Origin: Zygnema cylindricum
Lineage: Eukaryota; Streptophyta; Zygnematophyceae; Zygnematales; Zygnemataceae
Direction of reading: 5' to 3'
Length of the DNA stretch: 17,670 nt
Assembly (NCBI GenBank): GCA_037447655.1
Contig: JBBHKE010002201.1
Span: 15,001-32,670, forward strand
In this document: positions 1-9,300 of the stretch, in pieces
Layout of the letters: the number at the start of each line of letters is the position of its first letter
Numbering within the stretch: the first letter of the stretch is position 1
Position numbers and translations under genes: made by a program
The notes under the pieces: generated by a model
The model's database searches: none
Seen by the model: the letters and a program-made list of their open reading frames with translations, nothing else
Told to the model about the DNA's origin: nothing

Positions 1-255
1 ATGTTCTTCCCTTTCCCTTGTTTTTTCATCGCCTTGTAATATGATTTTTTTTTGACATACTCCGCAATAGTCCACATGGTTTCCAAATTTTCTCGAGTTA
101 CTGTACTTCATTAAAAATGTTGTTCTTTCTCGCCTAAAAATGTTGAACTACTTTACTTTGTCCGTAGATTATATAAATCATTGTACTTTGTCCATGCTCA
201 CTTCAGTGCTGTATTCCATCTTCTTTTTGTTTAATAATAACATTGTGAATTGCAG
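1..255 (+). other. 3' end of an upstream CHLH intron
   Basis: This AT-rich sequence has no recognisable coding segment. It ends with an acceptor (TGAATTGCAG) just before the first recognised exon, so it is best read as the tail of the preceding intron. Confidence 0.75.
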
Positions 256-347
256 TGTGAATGGGTAAAGGAACGTGTACAACATATTCCCATTCGACTC
301 GTTTTTGAATCAAGTTTAGAACTCATGGCAACTACCAGTCTTGGGAG
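256..347 (+). CDS. CHLH: CHLH exon a (LVFESSLELM region)
   Basis: This is the first exon visible in the window. It starts after the acceptor TTGCAG and ends before GTAACG, in phase 2. It encodes CEWVKERVQHIPIRLVF followed by ESSLELMATTSLG, which fits the segment roughly 200 residues into the H subunit, where the family has a 'VFxS.PE.M..T.LG.F' pattern. The final two bases complete a serine with exon b, giving LGSF. Its start at 256 rests on the acceptor and on phase agreement. Confidence 0.9.
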
Positions 348-3300
348 GTAACGCCTCAATTTCTAACACAAGGATTACATTTTCGGCCGCAATTTTCCTA
401 TATCATTTTCTGGAATGGAATTGGCCGATTTTAATCATTCATGGATGGATTGCAAACGTGATGAGATGTGCATACTTTATGTTTGGAGGCTTTTTTAAAT
501 GTCCTACTTTTGTACACTTGCGTAAAAATTATGTCTTGAAAAATATGTTCAAGGACTTTCTGCAACTTTTTTAGAAAGAAAATTGTTGCGTGGCTGTCAG
601 TTTTGTAATGGCCGGTGGAAAAAGCAAAGGAATGCCTGCCCCGGTGAAAGCAGTACTTTCCAAATTTGGAGGGGGAAGGGAGGAGGACAAAATGGTGAGT
701 GATCACAATAATAATTGTGGATTTGGGTCTATTTGTGGAAGAGGTCGGATTGTATCATGAGTGTCACATAATTTAGTGATGATTTGGGGCCAGTATGTTC
801 CCTACTCGACGATTCACAAAATTTGACTTGTTGGGTTGATAGGCCAACAGAAAGTGAAACTGACGAGTCTTTGGTACCATGAAAAGGACACTGGAAATAT
901 ATTTTTTGTTGATTTTCCAGCCTAAACTTGCTTGGATTTTGAAACTAATGAACGGTACTTGAGAGTTCCTGAACTGATCTGCAATTCTATGCTAAATGTT
1001 ATGGTCAATGTTGATTTTGATGTTCTAGAAATCTATAGAAGTATATCTTTATCTATTGAAAGCTGTAATCACGCCTATCTGTTTCAGTTAAAAAAAATTG
1101 GTGTGATAGCGAAGGTTTTGAAACTTGGTCTCAAACGTTTACGTTTTGTACTGGGCCAGATACCCAAGAAAGCTCCAGAAAAACGTTGAAAAACCTCAAG
1201 CAGCCTGGCAAACAAGCTAAAAAAATAAATGAAAAAATAATGATATTCCTGCAAGTATTTTGATCTCTTTTGTGCACAAAATCAGGTGGGATATCTGAGC
1301 TTTCTCAAGATTGGGCCTAAGCTCCTCCGATTTGTGCCTGGACAAAAAGCTCGGGATTTGCGAAATTGGCTCACTGTCTATGGTTATTGGAATCAGGTGT
1401 GGTCCCAAAAACTGTTAAAAACAAAATGACAAGTTGCACTCTACTTACTATTTTTGTTTAACACTTCTGTTTTTTGTTATTTTCCTCATTGTTTCTCTTT
1501 ATGGCTGACTTCGAGGACATCTTTTCACTCGTAGCCAGTTTGAGTTTTCAAATACGCCAGTTCAGAAAAATCCCACAGTTCAAAATATCTTGCTGAACTT
1601 GTACATCTCCGCATTGTATTTAATATGGATTTTGTGGGCAAATACCTCCTTTCAATATATAGAGTTTGTTTGCGTGATTCCTGCAGTGTGTGTCCACACT
1701 ATTTCATGTGTCACGTTGTCAGTTTGGCCATTGTGACCACAGAAACTCTTGTTTCATATGTTATTATTGGTTTACAAATAATATTGTAGCATCTTCACAT
1801 TGTTTCGTATGTTATTGTTGTTCTCTTGGTTTTCCTTAAAAAGAAATTTAAAATAAACTCAATGCAAATTATAGTGGTTCATTTCTATAGAATGTGAGGG
1901 ATTTCCTGTCTTTTTATTTTCTGTAAACTCAGAAGCCTAGAACAGGGCAGCTGACCACCTTACACAATTTCTGTAAACTGATTGCTGGTTCTAAATCGAG
2001 TATAACATGTTTTTTATGGTGTTTTAATACAGGGTGGTCTGGAAAATGTTGTGAGTATGTTTTTGTACCTTGCGGATGAGTATTTAGTGAAGACAGGTCT
2101 TCCTCCTAGAAGTGTCCAAGAAACTCCCGCATTGGGGCTCTACCATCCAGACTACGGTAGGTTTTAATTTTTCTGAATATCGAAGTAAAATTTTGAAGGA
2201 TATAATCCTTGAAGAAAATCTTTGGCAATCCTTCAAATTCTCTATCTCTGTCCCTCTCCCTCTCCCGCTTTCTCCCTCTCCCTCTCTTGCTCTCCCTTTC
2301 TCCCTTTCTCCCTCTCCCTCATGTCCTCTCTCCCTCTTTCCCTCACGTCCTCTTCCTCTCTCTCTCTCTCCCTCCCCCCTCTGATATTTTTTTGATTTTT
2401 CTGATTTATGGTACTGTTGCCGTTGGTGAAGTTCTGTTTGTTGGTAATTTTAGCAACTAGGAAATTTTCAGATTTTAAGGATTTTTTTGAGAGTTTTTTA
2501 AGGGTTTCCAGATTTCTACATCAATAAACACTTGCCATGAATGCTCAAATGGAAAAGAACGAAATAAAAAAGTTTAGGGGTTCTTGTAGGACTAAGGTGA
2601 ATTTTCACTGATCAAAAGTGTATTCCAGGAATTCGTTGTTGACACTTGACCTTAACCTTAAAACCTTAAAAAAACTCTAGGAACCTTTCAAATATCACCA
2701 GAATTTCCTAAAAAGACCCCAAAAACATTTCTGTGAAAATACCGTCAGAACATTCTTGATAAAGTTCTGTAAAATCCGAAAGAAAAAAAAGATTGTTATC
2801 CTCGCTTTCTTGTGGGACTCAGATGGTTACTTCACCTACCCAAAAGAGTATCTCAAATGGTCTATACAAACAAGAAATCTTCCCAAAGATGCTCCAGTGG
2901 TGGCTACGTTGCTTTACCGAAAACATGTAATCACTCAGCAAAAGTATGTTCCTAAAATGATTCGAATGTTTGAAGAAAGCGGTCTTCGTCCACTTCCAAT
3001 TTTCATAAATGGTGTGGAAGCCCATACTGTTGTCAGGGACCTTCTCACAACAAGTTTTGAGCAAGTGAGTTAAAAAAAACCTGAAAAAAAACTTTCAAAA
3101 CTATGATAAGACTTTGGAAAGCCTTTAAGAAAATCCTGAGATCTTAGCACGTAGCTTTAGAAGTATATCTAATCTCTTGGAAGCCCGAAACACAGTAGAA
3201 ACTTCACAATTTAAAAAAAATACGAAAAATCGCCGAAAAACACTGCCTAAATTTTATGAGTCTGGAAAAAGCCCTGGAAACTTAATTCATTTGCTTTATT

Positions 3301-6300
3301 GAACACCTTAACCTGGAAGACATGCAAGAAACTTTAATATAAGCATAAAATTTCAAGAAATCTTAAAAGTCCGAAAAGTGCCTGAAATACCTGATCCAAA
3401 CCAGCAACGAATTAATTGAAGACTGTTGTTTGCGGTTTCTCAGAATGAAAGAAAAAAAGGAAATTTTGCAATGTCATCTTTATCTCGGGATGCAGTGATG
3501 GTGGACGCTGTTGTAAGTACCATTGGTAAGTTTGTCAATTTAAGGTCTTATATGCGACCAGTTTTTTGTGTTTCAATTTGGGGTTTTGTATGAGGCCAGT
3601 TTTTAGCGTTTTAATTTTAAGGTTTCCATGGACCAGTTTTCAGTGTTTTTATTCAAGGTTTTATATGAGACCTGTTTTTAGCATTTTCTGTGATCTTCTT
3701 ATGGTATTTAAGGGATCCTTTATGGTTTCTTGACCTTTGAGCTTTGGAGGGCTTGAAGCCATGAAAAGAAACAGTGAAAATAGAAATGTCTTCAGATGAG
3801 CCCCATTACTTTCTGCTCACTGGTAGTACTGTGGATTTTGTTGGCAAGTTTAACGTCAGTCACGGCCAGTTTATGTGGCTTTTAGTATGATGTCCGTGTT
3901 TCATTTTAATTTGTAAAATTGTGATAGCCTTTGAAAGTTCTTGAAAATTATGTTGTACTGTGGTTTCTGTATCTTACTGCATTATTGCGGCTTGTGATTT
4001 GCTAAAAGCACTGACGAGTTTTGATGGACCAAACTCCTAGACATCGGAAAAACCATGTTTAAACTTTTGAAAATCTGTAAAAACTGTGAACAATTTTTGC
4101 AGGCTTTCCATTGGTTGGAGGACCAGCAGGAACTATGGAGGGTGGTCGTCAAGCCGAGGTACGACTTTTGTCCTAAAAACCTTGAAAGACTCTAAATAAG
4201 ACAATAGACAAATGTGAACAATTCTAATTGAAAACAAGACAGGAAAGCCTTACTCGGATACTACGTTTCATATGTCTGAAGGGGATTTGGAAATCATTTC
4301 CATAACCACTTTGTATTCGCTACTGTGTGTTATTTTTACATGGGAATTGTGGCCACAATTATTGTTTCTTATGTACAATCGGGTTTCACATTTTGCATGA
4401 AAAGTACATGATCATACGTTTAAGAGTTAATTGTAAAAGATAGACTATCGTACGACTCATAAATTTGGCATAATTGACTTTGTGTATCAACACATTTTAC
4501 AGTTTTTTAGGATTTACTATTTGGATCATACTTTTTGGCTACTCTATTAGTCTGGAAAGACTTCTAGAATGAAAATGAAATGAAATTGCTGCACACCTCC
4601 TCATGTACGCAGAAAGTGTTAATGCTGATGGACATTTTGTTCACCGTTTCAAAGTCCTTTTTTTAGTTTTGCCATTTCTTTTCCCTGTTATTCTTTGTCA
4701 TTATAATGGATTGTTAGTTACCTTATGCTCTTGTGTGATATGATGTCGTTTTTTTTTTCGCAGGTGGCCAAATCAATTTTATCAGCTAAGAATGTTCCGT
4801 ACTTTGTGTCGGGTCCTTTACTAATTCAAGATATTACCAGCTGGAAGAGAGATGGAATACAAGGGTTACAAAGTGTGGTTTTATATTCTTTACCTGAACT
4901 CGACGGAGCCATTGATGCGGTGCCCCTCGGTGGTCTTGTGGGAGACGGGATTCACTTGGTGAGAATCTTAAATATCTTGTCTGGAAAACCTAGACATTTA
5001 AAAAAATGTTTTAATGGGGAGCAACATAGTCAAAACTTATGAGTGTGAATCTTAAATTTGAGGTCTGGAAGCCTAGAAATCTTGTCATTTTCCTGTTAAT
5101 TTGTTGTGTGTATTTAGCATAGTCAAGACCTAAGAAATTGTTAACAAAAGCCACATTTGTTTTGGTGGAAGTATACTATTTTCGGCAACAAATGAATAAA
5201 CATCTCATGGATGCATTGCCCACTCATTTATAAACTTTGTAACAAAAATCACTATGCTGGAGGGTTATTTACATTCGTAGCATGTGGTTTTGTTGGTAGT
5301 TGTTTGATAGCAGCTTGAGTCAGTATTTCTTGTATTTCAACGGGCTTGTACTTTAATCCCAGAAAACTATTTTTGCATAAAGCCAGGTAAAGTTTCTGAA
5401 GAGTAAGACTCGTTCGCTTGACAAAGAATTTGTCCTGTCCTTGATGTTTATTGTTTTTTTGTTCTAGTTTTCTTGTTTGATAGTAATAACCTTTTTAAAG
5501 CTGTCGTTCTTTAGCTGCCGAGAAAAACTTTTGAAAGTCCTAAACAACCTCCAGAAAACTTTTGAAGGTACTCATTTCAGAAAAAAACTTACAGGTGCCC
5601 GAAAGAGTGAGGCGTCTCACTTCCCGTGTTAAAAGCTGGGTAAATTTGAGAAGAACACCGCCATCAGAGAGGAAGGTAAGGTTTCTGTCCAAGCAACTCT
5701 CCATTTTTGTATTCCTTCTCAAAATTCTTGCACTTCTTAATCTTATTCTTAATCTCATTCTTAATCTCATTCTTAATCTCCTTATTTTAGTTTTCTGCAA
5801 TTTTTCACAATGGATGACGATGTCTCAATATAGATACTGTTGAGAGTCTCAAAAAAAGTTGATCTTTTCAATTTCAAAGAGGTTGACTATACGATTGAAA
5901 TTCATTCCTTCTCTGCGAATTTTCAAATATTTGATTTTGTAATTTGTCTGATTTATAACTTTTAATTCTTGACCATGGAGTATTTGAAAGGCTAATAGGT
6001 GTGAAATTCATCGAAGCTTGGAGGATGAAGATGTCCGATTACCTCTGTTTTCTTGTTAACTTTAACCTTAACCCAATCTAATCCTAGCCCTAATCCCTAG
6101 GCCTAATTTTGATTTTAATCTTCGTTCTCCAGAATCTTTTTATCGTTAACTGATTTTGTTTTCCTTTTAATCTGAATCCTTTTATCTCTAACAGTAATCT
6201 TTTTTATTTTAACGGAAATCGTTGATTATTGCAAAAAAAAGGTTTTTTTTTTTTTTGCAGGTAGCCATTGTCCTGTATGGTTTTCCACCAGGAGTAGGTG

Positions 6301-9300
6301 CGACTGGAACCGCTGCCTTACTAAATGTGCCCAAATCATTGGAGAAACTCCTTCTCCGACTGAAATCTGAAGGGTACAATGACCCTGTATCTTACTTATT
6401 TTTAACCGTTTTTTAGAACCTTTTTTTTCTTTTTTTCTATCTATATATTAGACATTATTCTGGTTTTGCACGGAATTGGGCCCCTAATTTTATGTTATTC
6501 TGTCGTTTACTAATGAAATTTTGGACAGCTGTTCTTAAGTTATGCTCTTTTTGCAGATAAAATTAAATTTCGGTTATTCCAGTGTTTATTTATAGTCTAG
6601 GTTTAAAAAGTTTAAAGGTTTGTTTTTCTTTTAATTTATAAGTTTATAAATTTTGTAGAATTTTTGTTTTATATTGATTTTGTGAGCAGGATGATTAGAA
6701 CCAAATTACAAAAAAAAAAAAAAACGGATGAAGATAAATATGAGTGTTATTGATGGGGAGAGTGTAAAAGATTAGAACCTCTGTGAACCTTTTATAGCTA
6801 TTGACAAATTGAGTCATATTATCAGTAATCCACTTGATATTGGAAAAATATTAATTATCGTCCTATGACATCATACACTCCACTAATGTTTTCACTTAGG
6901 ATGTAAATTTTAAAGTTTTTCTACTTTTGGATATCTGGTATGGTTTTTCAGGAGATTTTCCAAATTTGTAATTTCTTCTGTTAAAAAAAAAATGGGAATT
7001 TCTGTTTTTTAGTGAGGCTTTGCAAACCTGAGGTTTTTTTAAGCAGTTTCCTGTCTACTTTTTTTTTTTCCCCTCGTCTTTTTTTCACAGGTACAATTTG
7101 GGAGATTATAAAGATAAAATTGACGGAGAGGATGTCGTGAAACTTCTGACAGCTTTAGATTCAGATTTCATTCTAAATAAAGGAAAAGAAGGTCCAATTC
7201 TCGCAACGGAGACCATAAAAAATCAACTCAAAGAAGAAGGTCGAGATTTTCCTCCTGTTCAAGCAATGGCAGAAACTATCGACTGGAGAAAACTTCGCGA
7301 TTGGTTGGGGTAAGCTTTCTGAAGTGAAAAATAAAAAAAAGGAGATACACTGTGAATTGTAATTCGGTGCCAGTTTTCTTTCGCCATCTGGCTACAAAAT
7401 AGCGTTAATGATACTAAATGTTTTCTTCTCAACTCTAATTCTTTAAATGATTCAAATCACATATGTAAACCCCAGGCTAATAATTTCTTTACGACCCAAA
7501 TTAGTCTTAAGAACACCATTTTGTCAAGTGGCCTGTGTTGAGCCAATTGGCAAAATATAATATAGTGTAGTGAATTCTACTAAAGTATTAATTGACTGAT
7601 GCTGATACAATGTAAGGTGTATTGTTGCAAGGTGAGGCTAAACCCGAAACAAATTTCTTAGAAACCGTGGAAAAATCTCAGAAAAACCTTAAAATCCCTT
7701 AATGACCATGAAAATCTCAGAAAACCTTTAAACCTTAAAACCATGAGTTTTTCTCAGGAAAACTTAAAACGCCCTAATGAAACTCTAAATGTTGTTAAAA
7801 AAATGTGGCAAAAAGCTTCAACAAAACCTGGAAAAACTTCTCGAATACACTAAAAAACCAAAAAAGAAAAAAAAAACCACAAAAAACCAAAACTCAAAGA
7901 AAAACCAAGTAAAAACCCAAAAAATGAACAAAAAAAAATCACCAAAGAATACTAAAAAAAAAACCAAGAAAAACCCAAGAAAAATCAAGAAAAACCCAAG
8001 AAAAAACAAACAAAAACCAAGAAAAAGCCAAGTAAGAAAAGAACAAAAAAAAATCCCTTGAAAACCTTCTAAGAAGTTATAAGGAAAACCCAATGATCGC
8101 GGGAAGGATACAAAAAAATATTGGCACACAGGGATATTCTAACTATGAAAATGGAGAAAGCATGGGGAGATTTAAACAAGTATCGGGGAATTCACTGCGA
8201 TGCGGATGGAAATAGTGTGGTTAACGGAGTTTGGCTTGGAAATGTCTGGTAAGGCTCAATTAACCAAAAATAACCTCTTCTAAGAAAATTTCGAGAGAAA
8301 AAGTGTCTTTTTATCAAAAAATTCCTGTTTTTGTCAATCGTTAGTTTAATAGTGTGGTTACTGGAGTCTGGCTTGGAAATGTCTGGTAAGACTCAAAACC
8401 CTGAAGTATCTTCTTCTACATGTAAATTTTGAGATAGAAATTGGTTTATTTCGTCAATTTTTATTAATTGTTCTTTCAATCATGTGGTTAACGGAGTCTG
8501 GCTTGGAAATGTCTGGTAAGGCTCAAATACCCTAGAGTACCTTCTCCCACATGTAAATTCTGAGAGAAAAATTGTTTTTTTTCATCAAAATATCTATTTT
8601 TTCTTGACAATCGTTTGTCTGTAGTGTGATTGAGGGAATCTGACTTGGGAATGTATGAGAAGGGTCTCCTATGTTTGTTTTTTGAAAGAAAACTTGATCG
8701 GCTTCATAAAAGAAACTCCTTTTTTCTGTTAATCATTCGTTATTTAAGAGAAATTCATTTTCTTTCAGTATCGTTTTTTAGAAAAAACGTCGTCTGCAAC
8801 AGAAATTTTCTCTCCTTTTTTGTTAGTCTCTCCTTTCTTTGTGAGCCTACTTTTATTTCAACAAAATTCTCCGTTTCTTTTTTAATCGTTTGTTTATTTG
8901 AGAAAAGATCGTTTTCCTTGAACAAAAGCGTTTTTTTTTTTTGAAATTGTTTGTTCATTTGACATGTTCTTTAAGGATTTTATTTCGGAATTGGATCAGT
9001 TTTACGGAACGGAGTGTCCATGAACATTAAAAAACCACGAGATTATGTTACAACAATTGATTATAATAATGATAATGATAACAAATGCTTTTATTGATTT
9101 TAATAATGAAAATGATAATGATAACAATGATTGTTTTTATTATAATAATGATAATGATAATAATGATTTTATTGATTTTAAAAATGATAATGATGATAAT
9201 AATAATAATAATGAATTATAATGATACAAGGTAAGAGTGTTACAGACAATGAATTCCGTTATCTTTTGAGCCTTGGATTTCAACATGAAAATATCTTCTT

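Noticed and set aside
932-1087. Upstream part of the 85-residue frame in intron 2
   Set aside because: Only the segment after the TTTCAG at 1088 resembles CHLH. The earlier part has no family similarity and would break the phase after exon b.
2112-2460. Ser/Pro/Leu-rich reading frames
   Set aside because: They arise from the CT tract in intron 4 and run over the end of exon d in wrong frames.
6060-6110. Telomere-like CCTAA words in intron 9 (also AAACCCTAA at 16634)
   Set aside because: Too short and irregular to be interstitial telomere arrays. Noted only as sequence content.
7789-8061. Lysine-rich 90-residue reading frame (and a Phe-rich one on the other strand)
   Set aside because: It lies inside CHLH intron 11 and is a direct translation of an A-rich low-complexity tract.
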